From positions 6,873,912-6,937,911 of the forward strand of contig CM029119.1 of NCBI GenBank assembly GCA_016859345.1: DNA of 64,000 nt, given 5' to 3'. The translations under genes and the position numbers were made by a program. Positions 14,701 to 29,200 of the stretch are shown in pieces; position 1 is the stretch's first letter; each line of letters starts with the position of its first letter. Under the pieces are notes generated by a model, which worked only from the letters and a program-made list of their open reading frames with translations, was not told where the DNA came from and did not search any database. Origin of the DNA: Istiophorus platypterus. Lineage: Eukaryota > Chordata > Actinopteri > Istiophoriformes > Istiophoridae.

Positions 14701-17700
14701 TGTATAGATAAATGAATTATTTTTTGCACCCCTATCTGCAGGTGTATAATTCCTATTCGCTGAGAGCAGACTGTCTGATGGGGGAATTCAAGGTGCCTAG
14801 TGTAATTTCCTTTTCACATAATTGTTAATATGTAAAACGTATGTTTAATGAGTGCATACGAATCTGGCTGATCTTGTTTTGTTCTCTCACATAGCTGGAT
14901 GTTGGTTATGTTTATGATGAACCAGGTAAGCTTAACACAAACCACAAACTAGATTTGTTTGTCATTTACATGTGCACTGATGGGACTTTTGTCTGACCTG
15001 TATAGGTCATACTGTGACAGTATTATTATAGTTTGATACATATTTAATCTTTGTCTGTTTGTTTAATTGATTTGATCAGGAAAGTTGAGTAGCTTTTGAA
15101 CAAAGTTAAATTAGCTAGCTTCTGAATGAAGTGGAGCATTTAAGAAAGCGGCTATAGTAAGATATTTTCCTCAGGGGTTAGTGGAGACTAAAACAAAGTG
15201 AAAATGAGAGTAAATATTTTCTTCTTTTACTTCTTTTACTAGACGACCAGAAACATGACTCCAAATAAAGGCTAATGGTAGTGTCTTTTGTGTGTCTAAA
15301 TAAATAAAAGTTATCCTACAAGTTTAGTGTACTATATCATCTTAAGAAATGACCAAATGTCAGTATTGTGTTCACAGCTTGTCTTCTGCTATGAAGTAGT
15401 GGTCAAAAAAAAAATCACTTGCAGGTTTAAGTAAAATTAAACAAAAAAATGTTTGCCCCCAAATCATTCTTTTATCTCTCTATTATAAAAACAAGTACTA
15501 TCCACTATGAAAGCAAGTAGTTAGCCTGGCAAAATTACTTGAAGATAAACAAGTCATTTTCTTTTACCATTTCGGAATTGTACTGCATTTTTTTCAGTCT
15601 CTAAAAACCTGGTTATAATTTACTGGTAGTTCTTTTATGTTCCTTGTACATTCTACCTGATGGCACTGTTTGCATTAATGGAGTCTGTGTTTCCTTAATG
15701 TGATATATTGTGTATAATGTGTGTGTGTGTCCTATTGCAGCCCACTGTGTCATGAGGAAGTGGCTTCTGTTGAATGATCCAGATGACTCCAGCTCTGGCG
15801 CTAAAGGCTACCTCAAAGTCAGCCTCTTCATTTTGGGGGCAGGAGATGAGCCGCCGGTACAACACACATGCTGACTTTCACTGGCTGCTTCCTCTTTCCA
15901 CATGTAAATAAGGTGGCTATGCTCTGTGCTCTCTCTAATGGAAATGGACTCCTTTCTGTTTCTTTCTATTCCCCATACTGTAGTTAGAGAAGAGGGACTC
16001 TAATGATGACCAGGATGACATAGAGAGTAACCTGCTGCTGCCGGCTGGTGTGACTCTGCGATGGGCCACCCTGTCGCTGAAGGTGTTCAGAGCTGAGGAC
16101 ATTCCTCAGAGTAAGATCATAATCACAATCATGAAAGCAGGAAGATTATATTACATACTGTATATTACCATCTATTATGATTGATAATTGGTTAATCAAT
16201 TCACTATTTTCTCATTTCAGTGGATGATGCATTTGTTCAGTCCCTGAAAGAAATCTTTGGAGGAGATGAAAACAAGAAAAACCTTGTGGATCCTTTCTTA
16301 GAGGCTCGCTTCGCAGGCAAAAAGGTTTCTCCTATTCATTTGTGTCTTCTTAAGTGCAGTGTTAAATATAGTCAAGCTAGATATTATATTGCTGTCCAAC
16401 AGAAGAAAAACTGATGTGTAGTTTTCCTGTCTCTCCAGCTGTGTACTCAAATAATTGAGAAAAATGCAAACCCTGAGTGGAACCAAGTATTGCACCTCCA
16501 GATCAAGGTAAAAAGTCCTCAGGAAAAAAGCTGTTTTCTACTAAAGTAAAAAACCTAAGAAAGTAACAGATGTCATTTATGGATTTTCAGTCTTATGCTG
16601 TTTAACCTGTTTATTGCAATTTCTGTAGTTCCCCTCCATGTGTGAGTCCATCAAACTGACAGTCATGGATTGGTAAGTCCAACAAGATTGCAATTTCCAC
16701 TTAAGGGATACAGACAGTTGGTCTTTTTGTTGAAGAAGTAGGACACGAAGAGGCAGTGTTATTTTGAGTTGAGAGACTGCATCACGATGTTTCTGCAGTG
16801 TGATTAACTTTATTGTACTGTAATGTAGTGGCATTTGACTCAGGTTGTGCAGGCTCCTCCCTTTCCCTCAATAACATGCTGGGAGATCCTGTTGGCACCG
16901 ACTCCCAGTTAATTTTCATTATTGTGTGTTTGAGTAAATGAACAGTTGGATAACTCACAACCAGGAAGCTCGGAGGGAAATAAGTGCAAGAGGAAATGTT
17001 AGAAAAACAGTGTGCCCCTCAGAAGGTGTTGAAAAACCACTACATACTAGAGCCAACTTATTCCCTTTTGAAAACTAAAACAATTTAGATATAAACAACC
17101 AAAATGAGAGATTGTTTTCAATTGTTCGATTTGTTTTTATATTCCGTTTACTTCCTTCATGGAGGTAGCGAAAAAGCAGAGCCTAGCAGTGCACCAACAT
17201 TTGAAATCTGCAAGGTATTTAACAGTTAATCACACGAATGCAATGTTATGTGCGATTTCAGTTTGAGTTTAAAGTTACTGTGTGTGATTGCAGGGATCGT
17301 TTGACGGGAAATGATGCAATTGGCACCACATACCTGAACCTGGCCAGGATAGCTTCCTCTGGCGGAGAGATAGAAGGTATATTTTTAGAGGAAAAACATG
17401 AAAAAATGATCAATTTTTGAGCTGGAAATAAAATTCCTAATAAGTCTGGATCTTTTGTGAAAACCTCAGTACAGAAATTCATAACTTTTTATTGTACCTA
17501 GGATATTTATTATTGTATTACTGAATGAAAAAATACATTTTGCAGTAGCTGTTGTTACTCTTTTGGCTTTTTGGATTAACCTCTAAATGGTACTTGAATT
17601 TTCCTTTTTTCTCCTGGCATAGAGGAACATACGGAAAAAGGGGAAATACCATCTTATGAAGGTTTATTTGTGTTCTTTTTTGCTCTCTGTTGCATGAGAT

Positions 17701-20259
17701 GTGATGCATAAAGCATGTTGTGCAAGTTAATTTGCTGAATAAGTCTAATTCTGTGTGTGCACATATAAAACAAGCTGTGTCGTGCTCCATTTTCACATTA
17801 CTATTAGGATTTAAATGTTTAGCCGTCTTATTGTCATAATGCCTGTCACTGACTTTCCCAGCGTTCACTGTTTCCACCTCAAGCTGTACATCAACACTGC
17901 CTCAAATGCAGAGACACTGACATACTAACATTAAAGCTTTTGCTTTGATAAGCTTGAGTCTATTCATGAAGAAGTTCAATGAGGTTAAATGAGTTTCCTT
18001 CTCTCTCCAGCTAACACAGGGGAGTCTGAGGTGGGTTTCCTGCCTGTCTTTGGGCCCTGCTACATCAACCTGTATGGCAGCCCCAGAGAGTTCACTGGGC
18101 TACCAGACCCCTATGAGAATCTCAATTATGGCAAGGTAGGGATGTAGATATGTGTCCTATGAATCCCCTTCAATTTTAAACTTCCTCACCACTTTTATAT
18201 GAACCTTACATAATCTTTAATGTCTTTTCAGTATTTCACATCAATGTGTTGTCATTGCACAGGGAGAAGGAGTGGCATACAGGGGAAGGATCCTGGTCGA
18301 ACTATCCACTAAGCTGGAGGGGAAAGTAGACAAAACAGTTGACACTATCCACAGTGACGACATCTTAGTGGCACAGGTATTGTAGCTATTTTTCCACTGA
18401 GTGATACCTGACAAATGTGGTAGAGTTTGACAGCAGTGTGACTTTACCTCATCAAGATTTGTGACATTGTGAGACTGTAGTAGACTCTTTTAGGGAAGCA
18501 CAACTGGCAATGGATTCCAGGCATCGGATACCTAGATATGGTCTTTGCTTTAATTAGCTGTCTAGCTTTCTTTTCTTCAAAATTCTTATTTATGATCCTT
18601 AAAAAGTCTGTCCATGAAACAATACTAAATTTTGGTTTGTTAAAATATCTTGTACTTCTCTTTCTCTTTCTCTCTTTTGTTTTCTTCTCCACATCAGAAG
18701 TACCAGAGGAGGAGGAAGTACTCTCTGTGTGCAGTCTTCCACAGTGCCTCCATGATTCAGGAACCTGGAGAACCAATCCAGTTTGAGGTTAGCATCGGTA
18801 ACTATGGCAACAAACTGGACACCACCTGCAAACCACTAGCCTCCACCACCCAGTATAGCTGTGCTGTATTTGATGGTGAGTGACAAAGCTACTTTCTGAT
18901 GTAATACTTGGATCTCTTCACACCCTGAAAACACATGTAAAACCTGTTTTTTAAGAGGTTCTCTCAATTGATGTGCAATTTTTCCAGGTAACCACTACTA
19001 TTACCTGCCCTGGGCAGACACTAAGCCAGTGGTTGTTGTTACTTCATTCTGGGAGGACATTAGCCACCGCCTTGACTCTGTCAACATCATCCTCTACATT
19101 GCTCACCGCTTGGTAATACTGCACTACCCTATATAATCCTCAAAAACTTTATTTGGGTTTACAAATAATTGTGTGCAGGTTTGAAGCCGTTCAATGGTAC
19201 TGTGTTATACTGTATCCTCACCCTGCTTTGTTGTCGTTGCAGCAATCCAACCTGGAGGCATTTAAAACTGCCATCTTGGCTAAAGTCTCTGACATCGAAC
19301 TGGAAGAGGTGTGGCTGAATTTGCTCAATCAGCTGATTGAAGACCTAGAAAGGTAAATAGAGGAAATTCTGCTTCTGAATCTTCTTCTTTATTTCTTTCT
19401 TCTTCTACTTCTTCTTCATCTTTTAATGCAGTAAAACATATAAAACCAAGAAAGTCAGAAAAGGGCTGGAAATTTGTTGAATTAAACCAGATAACTACTG
19501 AACCAAAAATGGTCATAAGTAGTAAGCCTATAAAGATTTGAGACTTCATTGGGTTACTGTCTGCTGTCCCTCAGTTTCCCAACACCAGAGCTGGAGGGCC
19601 GCTCCAACCTTACATCCCTGGACATCCAAATCAAAAAGCTGCGAGACAGTGCTTTGTCTACCATCAAGGAAGGAGCCAGACGCAAGAGAGATGCCAGAGA
19701 TATCAGAGATACTTTGTCTGATATAGAGTCCTGGTTGGACAAACTTTTAATGTTGGCTGAGGAGGTACAAACACAGAAAGATGAAGTTCTCACTTGAATT
19801 TATTTTGATTTTTCAATGATGATCATATTTATTTGTACGGAGGCGATGGTTCAGAAGTGTTCACTGCATAAGTATGTCATGCTCTAAGCCAAAAAAAATA
19901 ATCAGCTGAACAAAAAACACTGGGAAAATGTATCTTACTGCTGCATTTGAAATGACCCTGTGTTTCAAAGGGGCTTATCAGCACTTTTACTGATTGGCCC
20001 AAGCAAGATCATAATTAATGGACGACATGTTTGGCATAACTTCGTAGACTGTATATCCATAATGCTGCTTCCATTCCCTTGTGTCCAGCCCCAAAACAGC
20101 ATGCCTGATGTGATCATCTGGATGCTTCGGGGTGAGAAGAGGGTGGCCTACAGTCGCATCCCTGCTCACCAGATCCTTTTTTCCGCATACAGTGAACAGG
20201 CCTGTGGTCAGCACTGTGGCAAGACCCAGACTATCTTTTTGCAGGTACACATCTACAGT

Positions 20260-20294
<35 letters not shown>

Positions 20295-23200
20295 TTTGGG
20301 TAGTTACATCAGTTGCATTGGATTTTGTCTGAACAGCTTTTAGTGTTTGTCAGGTAATAAATAAATAAAATCATTTATTAATTTTCCATTCTCCTCAGTA
20401 TCCCATGGACAACACCAAGGGCTTGAAGGTGCCAGTTCAGATTCGAGTTAACATGTGGCTAGGTCTGTCTGCACATGATAAAAAGTTCAACTCTTTCTCT
20501 GAGGGAACGTTCAGTGTGTTTGCTGAGCTGGTATGTTACTCTGAAAAACAAAAACATAACTATCATAGCCAAGCATGAGTCTGATTATTTTGTGTTTGTA
20601 TGTATGTATGTATTATAAATAAAAATGATCACACTCACAGGAATATTTTCAATCTCTAGGAGTTGCTGTTCCTGATAACTCCGATTATCCTCTGCATTTC
20701 AGTATGAGAACCAGGCCAAGGTGTTCGGGAAGTGGGGAACCACAGGACTGGTGGGGCGCCATAAACACTCAGATGTAACAGGCAAACTTAAGCTGAAACA
20801 AGAGTACTTCATGCCCCCAAGAGGATGGGAGTGGGAGGGTGACTGGTTGATTGACCCAGAGAAAGCGTGAGTATTATCGGAGATGACAATTTGGCATCTG
20901 TTGCCGAAAATGCAAAACATTTGACCAAGATAAAAACCTTGTGATTTGACTTTTTCAGAACTGAGGCCAGTTTGTCTTAATGGAAGCTTCACTTTAGGTT
21001 ATTTCTGCTGAATGTATCTTTTTTCCCACTGAGCAAACATATTTTTGTACTGTGTGGACTGTTCTCAACTGTTTACATTCCTCTCATGCCATAGGAAATG
21101 ATTTAATGACAATGTACCAGACTGTGGTAGTGAGCTAGAATTTATTCACATTGAATTTTCAGTCTACCAACTCAACTCAAGAACAAATCACTCTTTGCAC
21201 TTCAATCCCAAGTCCAAGTTTACATGTGTAGTTTTTGGATTTTTCCTGCCAACTTCATCACTTCATTTCTGGGAGCAAGTGCTTCTTGAACTTGAACTAC
21301 TGTACATCTATTTTGTACAGATAGGTGACAAAAATTTTAGCTTGGTTACTCCAAACATTTAACACTGTCCCAGATAAAACATGCTTACCTATCCCTCTCT
21401 CTCACCCTGAACTGTCATCTAACAAAAGCTGTGGCATGCATTAGTGTACCAGGGTGCTGTTTTATTTATTAGCACCGATACTACATACTATATGTTTGAC
21501 TTTGTTTCAGTCTGCTAACAGAGGCAGATGCAGGACACAGTGAATTCATGGATGAGGTGTTCAGTAATGAGACTCGCTTCCCTGGTGGAGAGTGGAAGGC
21601 TGCCTCCGAGCCCTACACTGATGTGGTGAGAACGGCGCACTCATATTTAAGTAATGTGCAGGTTGGCTTCAAATATCACATACTCACATAGACAATTAAT
21701 CGTTTTCTATGCCACTGTGACACACACACAAATATGATAATGAATATATATACATGTATGAATACTACCCAGACACACACAGCATGCACTTATTTTCTTA
21801 GCTGTTCTTTGAGATAGGACAGGCAATGGGAGGACTGAACTCCCCTCACTCTGCCCTCCCATACTAATATATGAGAGGTGTGACACAAGAAGAATAAAAA
21901 CAAATTCAAGATTAATGTGTACAGCTAAAAGTGATTTTGTGTCCTGCAGAATGGAGAAAAGAGCAGTAACCCTGGAGAGTTTGATTGTCCTCCGGGTTGG
22001 ATCTGGGAGGACGAGTGGACTGTGGATATCAACAGAGCTGTGGATGATCAAGGTGCAGACACTCAACTAAACACTTAAAGCTAAAAAGTAGCGTTGTCTT
22101 CAAGCTTTTTACCTACAAGTTTATGTGGTTAATTCAAAAGTGCAATATGGGAATGGAATGTATAAATTGTATTGAATTTTTCATCTTTACATTTTTGTAG
22201 TTTTTTTTTCCCTGGTTCTCTAGGGCTGTGACTCACTATAGCCTCCTTGTCAGATATTTGGTATATTTATGATAAAATAAACTCAAAAGATAGAATTTTA
22301 ATGTTTGTGTATACACATTAAAATTATTTATAAAAAAAAAAAAAGAAAAAAGAAAAAGCAACTCTAATGATGTAATTGTGCGCATTTTTTGTGCATGTAC
22401 GCTACAGGCTGGGAGTATGGAGTGACCATACCTCCAGATGACAAACCTCGGTCCTGGGTACCTGCAGAGAAGGTGTACCATGTCCACCGCAGGAGAAGGC
22501 TGGTTAGGCCACGCAAGAGAGCTGCACTTCCTGCAGGAATGCCAGCTGAGGTCAGCATAAGACAGTAGGGCAGTACTATATAATGTAGCATCATTCAGAG
22601 TTGGTTGTCATTTAACTTCTCTTTTAAAAGGATGCTGTTTTTTTAATGACAAAACTACGATTATCTTATAAAGATTGATAGGGACTGGTATAAGTATTCC
22701 TTATGATTATGGTCAGATTTTAATGAAAAATAAGTTTGAGCTACATGTTTATCTTTACACACAGAGGCGGGATCAAGGTGACCCTGAGGGATGGGAATTC
22801 TCTTCTCTGATTGGCTGGAAGTTTCACAGAAAGGAGCGTTCATCAGATACATTTCGTCGAAGGCGCTGGCGGCGGAAGATGGCACCAGAGAATCGCCTTG
22901 GAGCATCTGCCATCTTTCAACTAGAAGGCGGATTGGTAAGTAAAGAGAGGAAAAAAATATATTCTGATGTGGACCACTTGCTTAGGTCTGGTTTTACAAA
23001 GATAGAACGATGGCCTTTGAACAGACAGAATTCCGAGAGGCATACAGTTTAACTGTTTATCCTTGTATAAATAGGAATCGAATCCATAAAAAAGCTTTAA
23101 CCGGTTATGAGCTCACACAGTCACAGAATATTTACTTATGCATTAAAATATTCACAGTGCAACGTTGTGTTATTTGTTTAGCCTTGTGTGACCCATGAAC

Positions 23201-26194
23201 ATCAAGAAGCTTTGAGATTTTTGCTTGGTTAACTCTGCAGGGTGTTGACACTGAGGAGAAAGCGTCAAAGGTCGATGCCACCAAGCTGTTTGGTGCCAAC
23301 ACACCCACTGTGTCCTGCTCTTTTGACAGTGAGTGACATATATTCCAATGAACATACAAATTACACCAAATTACAAATCCTCTTACAAACATATGCATGA
23401 ATATATACTGCACAAAGACAACAAACATGTAAATGTACATAATGATACACAGCATGCACGTGTGATCTTGTTCCACTTGTGTTTTTTTCCCGTTCTACAG
23501 GGTCATATATGTACCACCTCCGTGTCTACGTCTATCAGGCACAAAACTTGACATCTATGGACAAAGATAGTTTTTCTGGTAAGATTCTAGTTTTTGGTGA
23601 AAAATATAATTGAATGCTTAGTTTCCAACAACAATATTAAGTCCGCCAAACGATTTGAAGAGTTACATTAATAAATAGATGAATATCATAGCAAACATTG
23701 TTGCTAACTCTGGATGCAAAAAGATAACTATAAAATCACCTACTTGTTTCCTTAACAGATCCGTACACACATGTCTCCTTCCTGCACCTTAGTAAGACAA
23801 CAGAGAAGCTGCGAGCAACGCTGAACCCAACCTGGGACCAAACACTGATTTTCAATGATGTGGAGATTTATGGAGACCCCCAGAACATCGTTCACCGCCC
23901 CCCTGATGTTGTGCTGGAGTTCTATGACAGTGATCAAGTTGTAGGTTTTGAAGAGATGTGTAGAGAAGGCTTTTATTTAATACAACCAATCCATGTTGTT
24001 TCAGTGCCTAATGAAGTGTTTTGTAATATAATATTTCTCTGCCTAATCTTGACCCTGCATTGCTCAAAATAGCCTCTCACTTCTGTTACAATGCTTGTTT
24101 GAATTCTCTAGACTTTATTTAACTTTGCACTCCTGATTATTGGTATCCATAATCTTGGAATTTTTATGTAAGACATAATTGTGCCATGTTCCCATCTGCG
24201 TAGGGGAAGGATGAGCTGCTGGGCCGCAGTATTTGCGTCCCAATGGTGAAATTACATCCAGACATGGATCAGACACCTAAACTACTGTGGCATCCAATCA
24301 TCCAGAAGGGAAAGAAGGCAGGGGAGGCACTGGTAGCAGCTGAACTTATCCTTAAAGACAAGGTTTGTAATGGATGTAATGGAGAATAGGGCCCCTTTAC
24401 AGTATTTAAAAGAAGTCTATGGTTCTCTGTGACCATAAAAGATTTAAATAATGTTTTTACCATTTCAGTTTGTACTATAAATGTTTTTCACGTCCATTCA
24501 TTTATTTAATTATAACCTCACATTATAAATTGCTTGGACAATTATAGATTATTTTTATTTGAGGGTTTGAGAGGTGTAACATCATCTTCACATGTTCATA
24601 CAGTTTGTCTTCCAGTGTGATTAAACTTCAAAAGCATAGGGGTAATCCATACTCTTGTCTCTCTAGTCGGGTGAGTCGGATCTTCCTCTGGTTCCCCCAA
24701 AGAGAGCAGAGAACCTCTACATGGTTCCACAGGGCATCCGGCCTGTCGTACAGCTCACCGCTCTAGAGGTAATACACAACTTTAATTGTTGTCACTTTGA
24801 ACTAATACATATAATGTCTCTAAATCCTCCTCTGTATGTGCATCTCTGTATCCAGATTCTGGTGTGGGGTTTGAGGAACATGAAACCTTACCAACTGGCC
24901 TCGGTGTCTTCACCCAGCCTTGTAGTGGAGTGTGGGGGGGAGAGGGTGGAGTCAGCTGTCATCAAGAACATGAAAAGAAGCCCCAACTTCCCCAGCTCCG
25001 TCCTCTTCATCAAAGTGGTAATGGCAGGGTTTCACATGCTACAGGGTGTGTGTGGGAATTCAGCAAACAAGTGTCTGGTATGGAGAAAAGTTTGATGTAT
25101 TTTTTCTTTCCTGGCATTTTCTTTACATTCTTTATCCAGCGCCTTCCAAAGGATGAGATGTACACACCTCCCATTGTGCTGAAGGTGATCGACCACCGTC
25201 CATTTGGCAGGAAGCCTGTGGTGGGTCAGTGCACCATCACTTCTTTGGAGGAGTTCAGATGTGACCCAAATGTCATCACTGCAGAGGGGACCATGTCTAC
25301 CAAAAGTAATGAAGCATACAAAAATATGACTGACTATTCTTATACAGCTAACGCAGACAGACAAAAAGCCTTGGTCTATTGTTGTCCTCTCATCATTGAC
25401 AGTGGCCCTGATGATGGCTTTCCCAAAGAGAGATGTCTCTATAAACATGGAGGAGTCGAGACCATTGCTAGAAGCTCAGGTAGATTCTACAACTTTCTGT
25501 CACTACCAATTACCAATTCCATATGTAAACTTTGTTTATTACTCTTTTTAAAAACACATTAAGTTGCCTCTGTTCACTAAAAAGTGCAGAATTTGACTCT
25601 CTAGTCAAATTTGACAATTTCTATTACTCTGGCTTACAGTTCATGTACAGCATGTCAGCTGCTGTCAACAAAATGGCTTCTCCTACCTCCCACTTTGTAT
25701 GTATGATTACCTACAGTATTAAAGCTTTCTAATTCACAAGGCTTTTAACCATTGAGATTAGATTGCTGAGTTCACTTAATCCACAATGCCACAGGAAGCT
25801 CAGCAAAGACCTGATAATTATGTTACAATGCCATTTGTGTATGTGGGAATTGTCACAATAACTGCAATTGTATTTGATTTAATTTGCACTAATTTAATGA
25901 GCACATTTTAACCATTTTTTTCACAGCAGGGGCATTAAATGTAAATGGGGACAAACCCTGCCCTCAGGCAGGGAAGCTGATTTTGCTATCAAGGTGGTGG
26001 AATGCACTGTTTTCTTCATTGTGCCAATAGGAAATGTTTGAAATCTGGCCCCATACTATAGTTACTCTCCTGATACTGCCCATTGTTATACCCTTCTTTC
26101 ACAGACTTGCTGTCAATCTTGAATTTTCAGCTTGGATCTTTCAAAATTTCCTTAACTATACATTACTTTCCTCTAAATATTTTTAATCTAATTT

Positions 26195-26236
<42 letters not shown>

Positions 26237-29200
26237 AATGTTTTTGCATTTGTTAATACTGTTTGTGTAAATTAAAATAACTTCTTTTTTTTTGTCACAC
26301 CGCATCTTCATTCTCCAAAGCACACAGAGAAGGTGAGCATTAACAAGAGAATTAGTACTGAAATTTCAGATTCTTAAACAAAAATGCAGAGAATTATATA
26401 TGAATATTAAAATTGTTCAATTATCAGGAAAAAGAGACAATTGATTGGTGGAGCAAATTCTACGCTTCAACTGGAGACCAGGAGAAATGTGGCCCTTACC
26501 TCAAGAAAGGATATGACACCCTCAAAGTCAGTTGGCCTAATTTCCTTCCCACAGCATTAATTCACTTGGGTGTTGTATGTCATGGCTGTGTAAATAGTGA
26601 TCCTCACTAAGTGTTTCACATTTTCTTTAGCTGTAGATAACCTGAATGTGACTTTGTATTTTCAGGTGTATCAATGTGAACTGGAGGATGTCCCAGCCTT
26701 CCAAGGGCTGACCGATTTCTGCAGCACCTTCAAACTGCAGCGGGGCAAGAATGATAATGGAGACGATGACCCCACAGTAGTTGGAGAGTTCAAGGTAGTT
26801 AACATATTTCAGAAGACTGGCATTTGATTAGATAGCCTGCTATCAAAAAATGAGATTTTACTAGTAGCTGAAATGTTTTGATTAATTAATTACTGGAGAG
26901 TCTACAGAATGGCATGTAAAGCTCTAAAATGAGCTGATTTCTTGGCTCAGAACTGAAACCATTTCTTCAGATTTAAAAAACAGAAAATGTAAAATCTGAA
27001 TTGTGTACCTACTTCTACCTCCAGGGTTCATTCAAGGTTTACCCTCTGTCAGACGACCCAAGTGTCAAGCCTCCTCCCCGGCAGTTCAGAGAGCTGCCAG
27101 ACAGTGGACCTCAAGAGTGTCTGGTCAGGATTTACGTGGTCCGAGCCATAGATCTGCAGCCCAAAGACAATAATGGCAGAGTGAGAATTGATATATATAT
27201 TATCAGTAATAAAAGCAAACTATTTCAACACACCAGTTAGCACCTGCTGCTTAAACTTGTCTTTTCTCTCCTGCGTAGTGTGATCCATACATGAAGATAT
27301 CACTGGGAAAGAATACGATTGAAGACAGGGACCATTACTTACCTAACACCATCAACCCTGTGTTTGGAAGGTAAGTGTAATGACTGAACAAATTTAACAG
27401 TGGAGAATTATTATTTACTGGATAATATAAATGGGGAAGCACACTTTTCTCGAACACTATTTTGTTTTTGTTTAGGATGTTTGAGATGACGTGTTTCCTG
27501 CCCCAAGACAAGGACCTGAAAATCTCTGTCTATGACTATGATCTCCTGAGCCGTGACGAGAAGGTCGGTGAGACAGTGATTGACTTGGAGAACCGCTTCC
27601 TGTCCAGATATAACTCCTACTGTGGCCTGCCACAAACATACTGCATGTAAGGAACCTCCATGGGCAAGGGTAATCTTAAGTCTAAAAACATGTAATCGGG
27701 ATCAGTCTCTCATGGACATATCTTCTTTGCCACCTTAGTTCTGGTATTAACCAGTGGAGGGACCAGCTGAAGCCATCTCAGATCCTGGATAACCTGGCTC
27801 GTCTAAAAGGCCTCTCCAAACCCAGGACTGAAGACAATGGCACCTCGCTCACTTTCAATGGCAGAGATTACACGCTGGCTCAGTTTGGTAATATTAGTGG
27901 TTGTAGAATTTATTAAATGAGTGTGATGGAATCTCATTGAGTCATAGTTACAACTCAAACTACTGTCAGTTACAGTGGTTTTATTGATTGACATTGATTG
28001 ACTAAAACTTTTTCCCACATGTAAATTGACTAGTAGAATGTCTAATTATGATGCAAAATGTTTTCACACCCAGAGGACAACAAGGAAATTCATCAACACT
28101 TGGGTCCGGCTCGAGAACGACTCTGTCTGCACGTGCTCAGGACACAGGGACTTGTGCCTGAACATATCGAGACCAGGACTCTTTACAGCACCTTCCAGCC
28201 CAATCTCTCACAGGTTGGATGCCATGACTTACGCATATAGGATCTACACAATTCATCTCCGCCTGCACTTTTGAAACAGCCATTCTGTGTAACCTGTGCA
28301 TTGTGTTACTTTAGGGAAAGCTTCAAATGTGGGTGGATGTTTTCCCAAAAAGCATTGGCCTCCCTGGACCTCCCTTTGACATCACACCAAGAAAGCCTAA
28401 GAAGTAAGTGTTGTTTCTCTTTGGTACTCTGTCCCTGGTCCCATCAGATGCCAGTGAGTTATAACTTCCACTGTGTTTGAATGTTCAGGTATGTCCTGCG
28501 TGCTGTCATCTGGAACACCACAGATGTGACTTTAGATGAGACAAGCATCACTGGAGAACACATGAGTGACATCTATGTCAAAGGGTATAATTAATTATTC
28601 GAATTAGCTGTAGCCTCTGAATTTTATATACACGCTGTATGACTTAAAGCCAACACTATTAGATCTATTTCTGCATTTATGCTTTCGTTATCATTAATAA
28701 TTGTATCTCAAATACTAATCAAATTGTTTTCTATTGATTTTTATTTGAAACAATATTGATGACTTTCAAACCAATACTGCATTGAAGAGGGTTACTGTGG
28801 AACAGGATATGACAATGAATTATCACATGTTCCCTGTGGCAGCTGGATGCCAGGCATGGAGGAGGACAAGCAGAAGACTGATGTCCACTACAGGTCTCTA
28901 GACGGAGATGGTAACTTTAACTGGAGGTTCATCTTCAGTTTTGACTACCTGCCTGCTGAACAACTCTGCCTCGTGTCCAGGAAGGTGAGGTCTGCCGGAT
29001 CAGATATGGACCTTTTTACTTTACAAACATAAAGTTTGTATTTTTTAAATTGCTATTCTCAAAAATGTTTTCTCATCTTCTTTTCAACAGGAGAACTTTT
29101 GGAGTCTTGACAAAACAGAGTTTAGGATTCCACCTAAGTTGATTGTTCAAATATGGGATAACGACAAATTCTCATTGGACGATTACCTTGGTAAGATGCT

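Noticed and set aside
24864..25562. 232-codon plus-strand open frame
   Set aside because: It runs through ferlin exons 36-38 and the introns between them; only the parts matching ferlin exons are coding and the frames differ at the splice sites.
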